A stretch of DNA of 64,000 nucleotides, from the NCBI RefSeq assembly GCF_035917275.1, contig NZ_CP108508.1, positions 3,472,001-3,536,000 on the forward strand, in the 5' to 3' direction. The notes under the pieces are model-generated. The model saw nothing but the letters and a program-made list of their open reading frames with translations, made no database searches and was not told where the DNA came from. The position numbers and the translations under genes are program-made. Position 1 is the stretch's first letter, and each line of letters starts with the position of its first letter. The stretch comes from Streptomyces sp. NBC_01237 (GTDB lineage Bacteria; Actinomycetota; Actinomycetes; Streptomycetales; Streptomycetaceae). Below, one piece after another: positions 33,861 through 42,901 of the stretch.

Positions 33861-36620
33861 ATGCCGAACTCCCGCCCCCCTGCCGTGGCCTGCGCTCTTG
33901 CCGCGCTGGTCACTGTCGCCACCGTGTGCGCGGGCGACGCCGCGGCCCGCGGTTTCCCTTTCGGACCGCACACCCGCAGCGTCAATGACCTGGGCAATCA
34001 GTTCGTGCCGTTCCACACCCGGCTGTGGGACCTGCTGCACGGGCAGGCCGACGGCGGGGTGCTGCTCAACTGGCAGTCGGGGTTCGGGACGAGCTTCCCG
34101 CCGGACCTCGGCACGTATCTGACGAGCCCGTTCGCCCTGCTCGTCGGGGTCTTCCCGCGCGACCGCATCGACCTGGCCGTCTATGCGGTGACCGTACTGA
34201 AGATGGCATCCGCCGCCGCGGCGATGGCCTTCCTGCTGCTGACGCTGCGCGGCGGGCACCGGTGGGCGGCCGGGGTGCTCGGCGCCTCGTACGCGCTGTG
34301 CGGCTGGTCGGTCCTGGAGGCCACGTACAACCCGATGTGGCTGGACGGTCTCGTCGCCCTGCCGCTGCTGTGCCTGGCCGGGGAGTGGGCGCGGACGGGG
34401 CGGCACCGGGTGGCGGCGCCGCTGGTCGTGGCGGTGCTGTGGATCGCCAACTTCTATACGGCCTATATGGCGACGCTCGGGGCGGCACTGGTGCTGGTGG
34501 TGCGGCTGGTGACCGAGTCGGCCGACCGGGGGGCGGCGGGCCGGGGGCTGCTGCGGGCCGCCGGGACGGTGGCGCTCGGGATCGGGCTCGCCGCGCCCGT
34601 GCTGCTTCCCGTCTACCTCGGCACGAAACACGCCTACCCCGGCTGGACCCGGCCGTTCGCCCCCGCCGCCTGGCCCGATGTCCTGGCCCGGCTGCTTCCG
34701 GCCACGTACGGATTCTTCACCCCCGCGCTCTTCCTGGGCACCGGAACCCTGCTGCTGGCCTGCGCGCTCGCCTTCCAGAAGCCCGTGCCGCGCCGCGAGC
34801 GGTGGGCCTGGGCGGGGCTGGTGGCTGCCGTGGCCCTGTCCTTGCAGTGGGGGCCGACCCATCTGCTCTGGCACGCGTTCGCGACCCCCAACGGAAGCCC
34901 GTACCGGCAGACGTTCGTGCTGGCCGGAATCCTCGTGATCGCCGCCTGGATCTCCGTGTCGTACGACTGGCCGGGGTGGCGCGCCCTGCTCGGCGGGGGT
35001 GCGGTCCTGGTGGCGGTCGGCGCCGGGGCGGCCTCCAGCGGTCTCGTCACCCGGTGGACGTATCCGCTGTTCGCCGCCGGTCTGCTGGCGGCGGGGGCCG
35101 CGCTCGCGCTGGTACGGCGGGGAGCCGGGCGGAACGGGCCGGGGCGCGGACGCGGGTGGTACGCCGTTCCGGCCGTGCTTCTGCTGGTCGCGGCCCAGGC
35201 CGGACAGGCCGCCGCCACGACCGCGTACGCCGACCGGCAACGCCTCGCGCGGCTCGACGACTACGCGCCCTGGGGCGCACGGCAGAGCGCCCAGGCCGAG
35301 GCGGTGGACCGGGCCGACGGCTGGCCGCGCTACCGCACCGATCCGGGCCGCGAGCCGACCACCGCCAACGATCCGCTGGTGGTCGGCGGCCAGGGCGGCG
35401 CGTACTACAGCAGCCATACGCCGGATGTCCTGACCCGCACCGTGCGGGCCCTGGGCGGTGGCTGGACCTCACGCGGGCGCGCCGTCCAGAGCCTCGACAA
35501 TCCGGTCACCGACGCCATCTTCTCGGTCGGGGCGCGCCTGCGTACGCCCCCCGATCCGCACCAGCCGTGGAACGCGCGGGACGACCGGCCCCCGACGGTG
35601 GCCCGGGCGCAGGTGCCGCCGCTGGTGACCGTACGCGGACCGGGGGCCGGGGCGCCGCCGGTGTACGGGCGCTCGCCGTTCCGGAATCAGGAGAAGCTGC
35701 TCGGCACCTCCGTCTACACGGTGCCGCCGACGACGTTGCGGGACGCGGCGGGGGCCCCGGCCCCGGAGGCGGGGACGTCGAAGACCGAGGCCCCGAAGGC
35801 AGGAGCACCGGGCCGGGGAGGACCGGGCCGGGGAGCTTCGGGCCGGGGGGCTTCGTCCTACCGGGTGGAGGGCGGGGCCGCCTACACCCTGACCGCCGCC
35901 TGTCCGGCCGGCCGTGAGGTGTATCTGTGGGCGCCGGATCTGTTCGGGCGGGCCCGGCTGGCGGCTGCGCGGGACAGCGGGGACAGGGGCGGCGCACGGG
36001 AAACGGAACGAGTGCGGCAGACCGAAGGGGTGCGGGAGGCCGAAGGGGTGCGGCTCCAGGGGCAGTTGCCCTTGAGGAGCGCGGCGATGGAACGTCTGGG
36101 CACGCCCGCGGGCGTGTCACGAGGAGCATCCGGAGGCGCGTCCGTGCAGGTCACGTTGGAGCCCGAGCGCGACGGAACCGTTCCGCACGCCGCCATCGGC
36201 TGTCTCGACACGGCCCGTCTGGCCTCGGCCGTGACCGCGCTGACGCGCACCGGGGCGACCTCCGTCCACGTCACCGGCGACGGGGTGCGGGCCGAACTGC
36301 CGCCCGGCACCTCCGGAACCGCCGTCCTGGCCGCGCCGCGCATCGCCGGGTGGAGCTGTGGCGGACGGCCCGCCGGCGCGTATCTGGGGCTGGTCGCCGT
36401 GCCCGTACCCGCCGGTGCCACCTCGGTCAGCTGTACGTTCCGCCCGCCGGGGCTGCGTGCGGGGGCGGCCGTCGGGACGGCCGCGCTGCTCGTCCTGCTG
36501 GCGACGGCGGCCGCCGGTCGGCTGACCGGCCGCCGCACGGCCCGGCCCCGCCGCCCCTGGGCCCGCCCCGCCGATCCGGTCCGGCGGAGCGAACCGGTCC
36601 GACCGGGCCATCCGGCCTGA
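33861..36620 (+). CDS. YfhO-like multi-pass membrane protein, truncated-form C-terminus
   Basis: This 919-residue protein has about a dozen membrane helices in its first 480 residues. The family's early loop SVNDLGNQFVPFHTRLWDLLHG appears at about residue 40. A large extracytoplasmic part follows, and a final membrane helix lies near the C-terminus (AAVGTAALLVLLATAAAG). YfhO proteins resemble glycosyltransferases and help glycosylate lipoteichoic acids in Firmicutes. The extracytoplasmic part contains low-complexity Gly/Arg/Ala-rich inserts near residues 630-670. I chose the ATG at 33861 over 33789 because similarity begins there. Confidence 0.82.
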   Translation: MPNSRPPAVACALAALVTVATVCAGDAAARGFPFGPHTRSVNDLGNQFVPFHTRLWDLLHGQADGGVLLNWQSGFGTSFPPDLGTYLTSPFALLVGVFPRDRIDLAVYAVTVLKMASAAAAMAFLLLTLRGGHRWAAGVLGASYALCGWSVLEATYNPMWLDGLVALPLLCLAGEWARTGRHRVAAPLVVAVLWIANFYTAYMATLGAALVLVVRLVTESADRGAAGRGLLRAAGTVALGIGLAAPVLLPVYLGTKHAYPGWTRPFAPAAWPDVLARLLPATYGFFTPALFLGTGTLLLACALAFQKPVPRRERWAWAGLVAAVALSLQWGPTHLLWHAFATPNGSPYRQTFVLAGILVIAAWISVSYDWPGWRALLGGGAVLVAVGAGAASSGLVTRWTYPLFAAGLLAAGAALALVRRGAGRNGPGRGRGWYAVPAVLLLVAAQAGQAAATTAYADRQRLARLDDYAPWGARQSAQAEAVDRADGWPRYRTDPGREPTTANDPLVVGGQGGAYYSSHTPDVLTRTVRALGGGWTSRGRAVQSLDNPVTDAIFSVGARLRTPPDPHQPWNARDDRPPTVARAQVPPLVTVRGPGAGAPPVYGRSPFRNQEKLLGTSVYTVPPTTLRDAAGAPAPEAGTSKTEAPKAGAPGRGGPGRGASGRGASSYRVEGGAAYTLTAACPAGREVYLWAPDLFGRARLAAARDSGDRGGARETERVRQTEGVREAEGVRLQGQLPLRSAAMERLGTPAGVSRGASGGASVQVTLEPERDGTVPHAAIGCLDTARLASAVTALTRTGATSVHVTGDGVRAELPPGTSGTAVLAAPRIAGWSCGGRPAGAYLGLVAVPVPAGATSVSCTFRPPGLRAGAAVGTAALLVLLATAAAGRLTGRRTARPRRPWARPADPVRRSEPVRPGHPA

Positions 36621-36676
36621 CCCACCCGATCCGGTCCACGCCGGTCCGATCCGGACACGCACCCCGCCGGTCCGGC

Positions 36677-38236
36677 TCAGCCGCCGCGTACGTCCTGCTG
36701 GTGCGTCAGCCGGCGGCGCAGCTCGACGGGCAGCGGGTGGTGCGGCCCGTACACGCGCTCGGCGTCGTACAGCAGGGCCTGTATCTGGGCCCGCCCCGCC
36801 GTGTGGTCGCCGACCGCGAGCAGCAGGTGTCCGATGCGGTGGCGGATGTCGAAGGCGCGGCCGGGGTCGGTGCCGACCGTGCCGTACCCGTTCTCGTAGT
36901 ACGGGAGGACGCTGCGGTACTCGTGGAGCGCGGCTGCCGTCTCGCCCAGCTGCTCCAGGCACTGGGCCGCGTCGTAGCGGTACTGGAGTGTCTGCCCGTC
37001 GGCCGGTCCCGCCTCCGCCGTGCGGTCCTCGGCGAGGCGGCGCAGCACGGGCAAGGCGCGGCGGTACTGCCCGTCGTCCATCAGCGTCGCCGCGTACTGC
37101 TTGCGCAGGATCCGGACGACGGGTGAGTGCTCGCCGTGTTCGGCGGCGGCGGCCGGGAGGATGCCGCCGAGGATGTCCACCGCCTGCGTGATCCGGCCCT
37201 CACCGAGCAGCCGCTTCACCTCGTCGACGGCCCCCGCCACATCGGGCCGGGCCGCCGGTCCGGGCGCGGGTGCCGCGGGGCCGGGCGGCTGCGGTACGGG
37301 AGAGGCCGCCGGGGTCGCCGCCCGGTCCGGCCACGGGGCGTGCGGCCGGAGGAAGGGGCGGGTCGGATCGAGCGGTCCCGCCGGGGCGCCGCGGGCGGGC
37401 AGCAGCGGGGCGAGCGACTCGTACACCTCCTGGGCGGAGGCCGGCCGGGCCTGCGGGTCCTTGGCGAGCAGCCGCAGGACGAGCGCTTCGAGCTGCTCGG
37501 GGACCTCGGCCCTGAGGTGGCGTACCGGGAGCGGCGGCTCGTAGAGATGGCGGTGCAGGACGCCGAGTGCGGTGGAACCCGCGAACGGCACGTCCCCGCT
37601 GAGGAGTTCGTGCAGGAGCACCCCGAGGGCGTACAGATCGGTGTACGGGCCGACGGCGCCGCCCATCGCCTGTTCCGGGGCCATGTAGGCCGGGGAGCCG
37701 ATCGGTGAACCGGTGTGGGTGAGACGGGTGGTGTCCGTGTCCAGGACGGAGGCGACACCCAGGTCGAGCACGGTGACGGTGCCCTCGGGCCTGACCATCA
37801 CATTGCGGGGCTTGAGGTCGCGGTGGACGATCGGCACGGCGTGCACCGCGGACAGTACGGCGCAGAGCTGGGCGGCGACCGCGACGGCCCAGGGCCAGGG
37901 GTAGGGGTCGTGCTCGGCGAGATGGTCGGCCAGGTCGGCGCCTTCGACGTACTGCATGACGAGGTAGAGGTCGTCGTCGTCGCTGCCCGCGTCGTGGACG
38001 GTGACCAGACCGGGGTGGTCGACCTGGGCGGTGACCCGGCACTCGCGGACGAACCGGCGGCGCAGCTCGTCGGCGGCGTCGCCGCCGGGGGGTCCGGCGA
38101 CCCGGTCGGGGCGCAGGAGCTTCACCGCGACCCGGCGGTCCAGGCGCTGGTCGTACGCCGTCCACACCTGGCCCATGCCGCCCTGGCCGAGGACGGTGGC
38201 CAGTTCGTACCGCCCGGCGATGACCCGTCCGCTCAC
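36677..38236 (-). CDS. PknB-like Ser/Thr protein kinase with C-terminal TPR region
   Basis: This 519-residue cytosolic kinase has the glycine-rich loop LGQGGMGQVW, the catalytic Lys in VAVKLL, the Glu helix FVRECRVTAQVDHP, and the catalytic loop IVHRDLKPRNV. The metal motif is DLG in place of DFG, which is common in this family, and the APE motif is PAYMAPEQA. After a Pro-rich linker (about 285-330), TPR-like helices fill the rest. No membrane or PASTA segment is present, so it is not a wall sensor. The GTG at 38236 overlaps the preceding gene's stop by four bases. Confidence 0.92.
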   Translation of the reverse strand: MSGRVIAGRYELATVLGQGGMGQVWTAYDQRLDRRVAVKLLRPDRVAGPPGGDAADELRRRFVRECRVTAQVDHPGLVTVHDAGSDDDDLYLVMQYVEGADLADHLAEHDPYPWPWAVAVAAQLCAVLSAVHAVPIVHRDLKPRNVMVRPEGTVTVLDLGVASVLDTDTTRLTHTGSPIGSPAYMAPEQAMGGAVGPYTDLYALGVLLHELLSGDVPFAGSTALGVLHRHLYEPPLPVRHLRAEVPEQLEALVLRLLAKDPQARPASAQEVYESLAPLLPARGAPAGPLDPTRPFLRPHAPWPDRAATPAASPVPQPPGPAAPAPGPAARPDVAGAVDEVKRLLGEGRITQAVDILGGILPAAAAEHGEHSPVVRILRKQYAATLMDDGQYRRALPVLRRLAEDRTAEAGPADGQTLQYRYDAAQCLEQLGETAAALHEYRSVLPYYENGYGTVGTDPGRAFDIRHRIGHLLLAVGDHTAGRAQIQALLYDAERVYGPHHPLPVELRRRLTHQQDVRGG

Positions 38237-38835
38237 CGGCCCTCGCCCTCCTTGCGGAGGTAGTCGCTCAGCTCGTCCAGCTCGGCACGGACCTGGTCGA
38301 GGCGCTGGGGTACGGCGGGCGGGGGGACGGCGGGCGGCGGTACGGCGGGAGCCGGGGCCGGGTGCTGCGTCGGGGCGTATCCGCCGTACGGGTGCGGTTG
38401 CTGGGCCCGGAGTTGGGGCTGGAGCTGGGGTGGGAAGTGCGGCTGATACCGGGGCGGGTGCGGGTGAGCGCCGTACGGTCCGTCCGGGCCGTAGTGGCGT
38501 ATCTCCGCGTACAGGTAATAGGCGACCGCACCGACCATGACGCCGAACATCCAGGTCACTCCGATGAACGCCTCCGCGTCCGTGGTTCTGTCGGGGTCCT
38601 CCGGCATCGCCAGCATGAACGCGAAGAGCCCGGTGTTGAGCGCGAACACGAGCGCCAGCAGGGCCCAGTCACGTGCCCTGCGGGTGACGATCGCCAGCCT
38701 CAGCATCGCCCCCCAGGCCAGGAACCCGAGGCTCAGTACGGTCATCGCCACAAGAACCACGCGCACCGCGGTCAGCGTCGCCGAGGACGGGCGGCGCTTC
38801 GGTGGCTGCTCCGGCGGATAGCCGTAGCCGTGCAT
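38233..38835 (-). CDS. Small integral membrane protein coupled to the kinase
   Basis: This 200-residue protein has three membrane helices (about residues 22-45, 55-75 and 88-110). A long cytosolic Pro/Gln/His-rich tail follows with repeated PPPAVPPP, ending in a short coiled coil (LDQVRAELDELSDYLRKE). Its stop overlaps the kinase start, so the two are co-translated. It may anchor or be a substrate of the kinase; this is inferred from coupling only. Confidence 0.75.
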   Translation of the reverse strand: MHGYGYPPEQPPKRRPSSATLTAVRVVLVAMTVLSLGFLAWGAMLRLAIVTRRARDWALLALVFALNTGLFAFMLAMPEDPDRTTDAEAFIGVTWMFGVMVGAVAYYLYAEIRHYGPDGPYGAHPHPPRYQPHFPPQLQPQLRAQQPHPYGGYAPTQHPAPAPAVPPPAVPPPAVPQRLDQVRAELDELSDYLRKEGEGR

Positions 38836-38932
38836 GTGCTGCTCCCGGAGGCGTATGTCGGACGTGTGCTGTGAGCGTATACACCGACACGGACGGACGG
38901 CCCCGGGTTGTGCGCGGGCTCTGTGGTTCACC

Positions 38933-41215
38933 TCACTTCGGAGCGACCGTGCCGTCCGTCAGCCCGTCGTACATCCCCTGTACGAGCAGCCCCCCGAGCC
39001 GCCCCGCCGCCCGCAGCGCGTCCTCGAACTCGGCGAGCGTACGGAACTGCTCCCCGTACCTCCGCTGTTCGGCGAGCGGCAGCCGGGGCAGCTGGAGGCG
39101 GCGGGCGTCGAGCCGGGTGGCCGTGGACGCATAGCTGCTGGCCTGCCGGTTGTTGGCGGTGCCGCGCAGGAATCCGGCGAGGAACCAGGGGTCGATCGCG
39201 GCCGGATCGGGGCGCAGCAGCTGGAGGTTGCGGCCGAGCGCGGCACCCGCGGTGGCCTCGTCGACGACGCGGGTGACGGACCCGCCGCCGAGGACGGGTA
39301 CGACGACGTCGCCCGGTTCGAGGAGCACGGTGTCGTCGGCGCCTTCGGGGTACGCGGTCCCGGCGGCGGGCGTGCCGCCGGGTGCCGCTCCCGCCAGCAC
39401 GTCGTGCTCCGTGAGGACGGGTCCCGTGCCGCCGCCGGAGCCTCCGGTGCGCAGGTGCAGGGCCCCGGCGCGGGCGAGTTCACCGACGGTGGTCAGCGGC
39501 CAGTGCGCCGGGTCGGAGAGGTCGGCGGGCGGCGGGGTGAGGCGGGCGGTCAGCCGCAGGGTGTCGGCCAGCCGCTCCCGTACGCCGATCAGCGCGGCAG
39601 CCCCGCCACCGGCGACGGGCCGCGGCAGATGCCGGGCGGGGGCGAGATCCACGTCGTCGTCGAGGAGTTCGATCACGGGGACGGCACGGCTGACGCCGGG
39701 TACGCCTGCCGGGGGGACCGCGCTGCCGGTGTGGCGCTGCCAGGCGTCGAGCACGGCGCCGCGCACCGCGGGCCAGTCGATCCGGTCGCGTCCGCCGCCC
39801 ACCGGGGAGCCGGGGCCGTGCCCGGAGGCCGGTTCGGCGGGCTCGGCGGTGTCGATGAGGAGCAGTTCGGGGGCGGGGCGCCGACCGCTGCCCGGCTTGC
39901 GCAGGATCCAGAGGTGGAGCGGGATGCCGTACGGGGGCGCGGCCCCGGCGGGGAGCGCGACGACCGCGCGGAGCGCTCCCCGGCGCAGGAGGTCGGCGCG
40001 GATCCGGCGGCCGGAGCGGCGGGACGCGGCGGCCGGGGGCATCAGCAGGACGGCGGTACCGCCGTCCCTGAGGCGGGCGAGGGCGTGCTGGACCCAGGCG
40101 AGTTCGGACTCGGTGCGGGCGGGGAAGCCGTACTCCCAGCGCGGGTCGTAGGCCAGCTCGTCATGACCCCAGTTGCGCTCGTTGAAGGGCGGGTGGCAGA
40201 GCACGGCGTCGACGGCGAGCTGCGGGAAGGCGTCGGCGCGCAGGGTGTCGCCGGTGCGCACGGCGAGGGTCGTCGCATCGGGTCCGGCCCCCTCGCGGTG
40301 GAGTGCGAGCCGGAGTGCGGTGAGCGCGGCGAGGTCGGGGTCGGCCTCCTGTGCGTACAGGGCCGTGGGCCTGTCGGCCGCTCGGAGCAGGGCGCCTGTT
40401 CCGGCGGCGGGGTCGAGGAAGGTGCGGGCGGACTGCTTTCCGGCGGACCGGTCCGTGTCCTTCGCCGGTTCGGCCAGGGCTGCCATCAGCTCGGCGAGAT
40501 CGGGCGGAGTGAGGGTGTACTGGCGCGGGTTGGCGTCGAGCTGACGGCCGAAGAGGAACTCGAATGCCTGCCGGGTGCCGGTTTCGGCGGCGAGCGCGGC
40601 GACGGAGCGCAGGAGCGGGACGGACGGCAGCAGTTCGGCGGCGTCCGGGGTGTGAACAACCCGTACCCCGGGGGCGGACGGTTCACCGGCGGCGGACGGT
40701 TCACCGGGGGCAGACGGTTGACCGGGGGCGGACGGTTGACCGGGGGCGGACGGTTCACCCGATCGGGACGGTGATCCGGTACCGGGCGGCGATCCGGTAC
40801 CGGGCGGCGATCCGGCATCCGGTCCGAAGCGGGCGGTGAGGACGTCGTCCAGCGCGTGCGGCAGCACACCGGCCATGCGCGCGTCCGAGACGGCGGCGAG
40901 TTCCAGCCAGGCGGTGGGGCGGTCCCGGACGAGCAGCAGGCCGCAGCCGGCGTGGACCAGGGCGGCGACCGCACCTGCGGGATGTCCGGTCACCTGCTGC
41001 CAGACCCGCTCCCGAAGGGGCACCTCGGCGAGTTTTCCCTGGTCGCGCAGCCACTGTTCCACCTGGGGCAGGGCGAAGGACGGGCTGGTCTCGGTGCCGC
41101 CGACCGGCTTGGGGAAGTCGGCGTGACGGCGGCGCCAGTTGCTGACGGCGGCCCGCCCCACTCCTGCGAGCCGCGCGATCCCGGCCGCGGTCACCTCTGT
41201 CGAGTTCTCCGGCAC
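38933..41215 (-). CDS. N6-adenine methyltransferase-like protein with HTH and S-like domains
   Basis: This 760-residue protein starts with a MerR/Xis-like helix-turn-helix (TAAGIARLAGVGRAAVSNWRRRH). A tandem GEPSAPGQPSAPG linker follows near residue 130-180, and then the N6-methylase core of type I HsdM proteins. Motif I is FLDPAAGTGALL, near residue 270. Motif IV reads CHPPFNE in place of the usual NPPF/DPPY, so catalytic activity is uncertain. The C-terminal ~200 residues resemble a half target-recognition domain of type I specificity subunits (WPLTTVGELARAG, TRLDARRLQLPRLPLAEQRRY). No restriction subunit is nearby. It lies in conserved chromosome, suggesting a housekeeping or regulatory role. 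Confidence 0.8.
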   Translation of the reverse strand: MPENSTEVTAAGIARLAGVGRAAVSNWRRRHADFPKPVGGTETSPSFALPQVEQWLRDQGKLAEVPLRERVWQQVTGHPAGAVAALVHAGCGLLLVRDRPTAWLELAAVSDARMAGVLPHALDDVLTARFGPDAGSPPGTGSPPGTGSPSRSGEPSAPGQPSAPGQPSAPGEPSAAGEPSAPGVRVVHTPDAAELLPSVPLLRSVAALAAETGTRQAFEFLFGRQLDANPRQYTLTPPDLAELMAALAEPAKDTDRSAGKQSARTFLDPAAGTGALLRAADRPTALYAQEADPDLAALTALRLALHREGAGPDATTLAVRTGDTLRADAFPQLAVDAVLCHPPFNERNWGHDELAYDPRWEYGFPARTESELAWVQHALARLRDGGTAVLLMPPAAASRRSGRRIRADLLRRGALRAVVALPAGAAPPYGIPLHLWILRKPGSGRRPAPELLLIDTAEPAEPASGHGPGSPVGGGRDRIDWPAVRGAVLDAWQRHTGSAVPPAGVPGVSRAVPVIELLDDDVDLAPARHLPRPVAGGGAAALIGVRERLADTLRLTARLTPPPADLSDPAHWPLTTVGELARAGALHLRTGGSGGGTGPVLTEHDVLAGAAPGGTPAAGTAYPEGADDTVLLEPGDVVVPVLGGGSVTRVVDEATAGAALGRNLQLLRPDPAAIDPWFLAGFLRGTANNRQASSYASTATRLDARRLQLPRLPLAEQRRYGEQFRTLAEFEDALRAAGRLGGLLVQGMYDGLTDGTVAPK
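40677..40806. repeat. In-frame tandem repeat within the methylase-like gene
   Basis: About seven copies of an 18-base unit (CGGTTCACCGGGGGCGGA and variants), some diverged, encode the GEPSAPGQPSAPG linker. Length variation between strains is likely. Confidence 0.75.
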
Positions 41216-41307
41216 TGACTGTCTCCCTGATCCGTCCGCGCTGTGTCGGCGAGCATACCGACCTGACCACCCGCCACCGATTCACAGCGTGACCCGACCC
41301 ATTCAGC

Positions 41308-41331
41308 GTGAACCGTGTTGACTCGGTTCAC
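41308..41331. promoter_or_regulatory. Inverted repeat in divergent promoter region
   Basis: GTGAACCG and CGGTTCAC are exact 8-base arms separated by 8 bases. They lie between the divergent methylase-like gene and the small membrane gene at 41424, where an operator is expected. Confidence 0.45.
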
Positions 41332-41423
41332 AAGCTCTGTTGTGATGTGACCCGTTCCCGTACCTGCCGGACGGGGCGCGTCCGTTCACCGTTTCCCGTG
41401 TTCACCGACCGAAGGGCACAGCC

Positions 41424-41834
41424 ATGTCCGAGTACCCGCGCCCACCGCAGCAGGTGTACGCCCCCGCCCATGCGCCGGGCGAGCGTCCGGGGCGCCGCGG
41501 GTTCGGCACGACGGCGTTCGTCCTCGGCATCACCGGCAGCCTCCTGGGGCTGATCCGGCCCCTCTTCTGGCTCGCGGGGGGCCTGGGCCTGCTCGCCCTC
41601 CTCCTCGGTCTGGCGGGCCGCCGCCGCATCGCCCGGGGCGAGGGCGCCGACCCCGGCATGACCAGTTTCGGAGCCCTGCTGGGCGTGGTCGCGCTGACAC
41701 TCTCGCTCGTCGGCGCGGTGCTCGCGGTCAGGGCCGGGGGCGGCGGCACTCCGCCCGACGGCACGGCGACGCCCCCGGTGCTCAGTGCGGCCGGGAGCCC
41801 GGGGCGCGTGGCGGCGCCGACAGCAGTGGCCTGA
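41424..41834 (+). CDS. Small DUF4190-like membrane protein
   Basis: The gene encodes 136 residues. A Pro/Tyr-rich cytosolic start (SEYPRPPQQVYAPAHAPGERPG) is followed by two membrane hairpins: TTAFVLGITGSLLGLIRPLFWLAGGLGLLALLLGLAG and then FGALLGVVALTLSLVGAVLAV. This layout matches DUF4190 proteins of actinobacteria, whose role is unknown. The Pro/Ala-rich C-terminal tail would lie outside. It is separated by a repeat-filled gap from the lipoprotein downstream. Confidence 0.75.
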   Translation: MSEYPRPPQQVYAPAHAPGERPGRRGFGTTAFVLGITGSLLGLIRPLFWLAGGLGLLALLLGLAGRRRIARGEGADPGMTSFGALLGVVALTLSLVGAVLAVRAGGGGTPPDGTATPPVLSAAGSPGRVAAPTAVA

Positions 41835-41939
41835 CCGGCGCCCGCACAGGCACCCGCGCAGACGCCCCGACCGGCGCCCGGTCCACCGCGCCGAGGCGAC
41901 CGGCTCCCCCGCCACGCGCTCCGTTCAGCTCGCTCGCTC

Positions 41940-42003
41940 CGTCCGCCTCGCCCGCCTCGTCCGCCTCGCCCGCCTCGCCCGCCTCGCCCGCTTCGCTCGC
42001 CCC
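41940..42003. repeat. 10-base tandem repeat, CCTCGCCCGC unit
   Basis: About six to seven imperfect head-to-tail copies (CCTCGCCCGC, CCTCGTCCGC, CTTCGCTCGC) lie in the gap before the lipoprotein gene. No gene is supported across 41835-42074. Confidence 0.65.
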
Positions 42004-42074
42004 ATCCACCTCACCCGCCCCGCGAGCCCCTTCACCCTTCGCTCCGCCCACCTCATCTCCCGGAGTCATTTCCC

Positions 42075-42836
42075 ATGCGTCTTCTCGCCCGCACCGCCGT
42101 CAACACCCTCTGCGCCCTGTCCGTGCTCAGCCTCGCCGCCTGCGGCACGGGGGCGGCCGATTCGGCCGATCCGGCCGCTCCGAAGGCCACCGGTCCGTTC
42201 GCGGACCTGTCGGGTCCCGAGGTCACCAACAAGGCGCTGTCGACCACGAAGAAGGCGAAGTCCCTGCGGATATCCGTCGACATCCGGTCGACCGACGGCC
42301 CGGTCAAGGCCGACTTCGCCACGAGCCGCACCGGCGAGTGCATCGGGACCATGTCCATCGGCCCCGCGGGAACCATGGAGATCATCAAGACCGGTGACAC
42401 CGTCTACACGAAGTTCGACGAGGCGATGCTGCGCGAGCAGTCGAAGGGGGAGCCCAAGGCCGATGTCGACGCCGCGGTGAAACTGCTCGCGGGCCGCTGG
42501 ATGGAGTCGAAGGCGACCGACGCGGACACCAAGGACAGCATCGAGTTCTGCGACCTCGACGGAATCCTGAAGGGCTTCGAGGCGAACGACACGGCCGCCC
42601 GCAAGGCCGGCGAGGCCACGGTCGCGGGCAAGCCCGCGCTGCGGCTCACCGAGAAGGACGGCAAGGAGACCTACACGGTCCTGGTGGCCGCCGAGGGCGC
42701 CCCGTACCTGCTCCGGGTCACGTCAAAGGGTGGCGAGGAGCCGATGACGATGAACCTCTCCGCGTTCGACGAGCCGGTCGTGGCGAAGAAGCCCGCCGCC
42801 AAGGACATCGTCGACCTGGACCGGCCGGCCGGCTGA
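42075..42836 (+). CDS. LppX/LprG-like secreted lipoprotein
   Basis: This 253-residue lipoprotein has a signal peptide with lipobox LSLAAC (Cys about residue 23). A single domain follows that reads like the LppX_LprAFG fold of actinobacterial lipid-binding lipoproteins: KAKSLRISVDIRST, TGECIGTMSIG, and long beta strands with a helix pair. Two internal Cys (CIG and FCDLDG) could form a disulfide. It would sit on the outer face of the membrane. Lipid carriage is the family's known role in mycobacteria and is only inferred here. Confidence 0.8.
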   Translation: MRLLARTAVNTLCALSVLSLAACGTGAADSADPAAPKATGPFADLSGPEVTNKALSTTKKAKSLRISVDIRSTDGPVKADFATSRTGECIGTMSIGPAGTMEIIKTGDTVYTKFDEAMLREQSKGEPKADVDAAVKLLAGRWMESKATDADTKDSIEFCDLDGILKGFEANDTAARKAGEATVAGKPALRLTEKDGKETYTVLVAAEGAPYLLRVTSKGGEEPMTMNLSAFDEPVVAKKPAAKDIVDLDRPAG

Positions 42837-42847
42837 CCGCCCCGTAC

Positions 42848-42900
42848 GGGGGAAGGGCTTCGGCAGCGGGGAGTACCCACCCGCCGCCGAAGCCCCTTTC
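42848..42900. terminator. Bidirectional terminator between lipoprotein and GNAT genes
   Basis: GGGGAAGGGCTTCGGC pairs with GCCGAAGCCCCTTTCC around a GC-rich loop. It serves both the plus-strand lipoprotein gene and the minus-strand acetyltransferase gene. Confidence 0.7.
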
Positions 42901-42901
42901 C

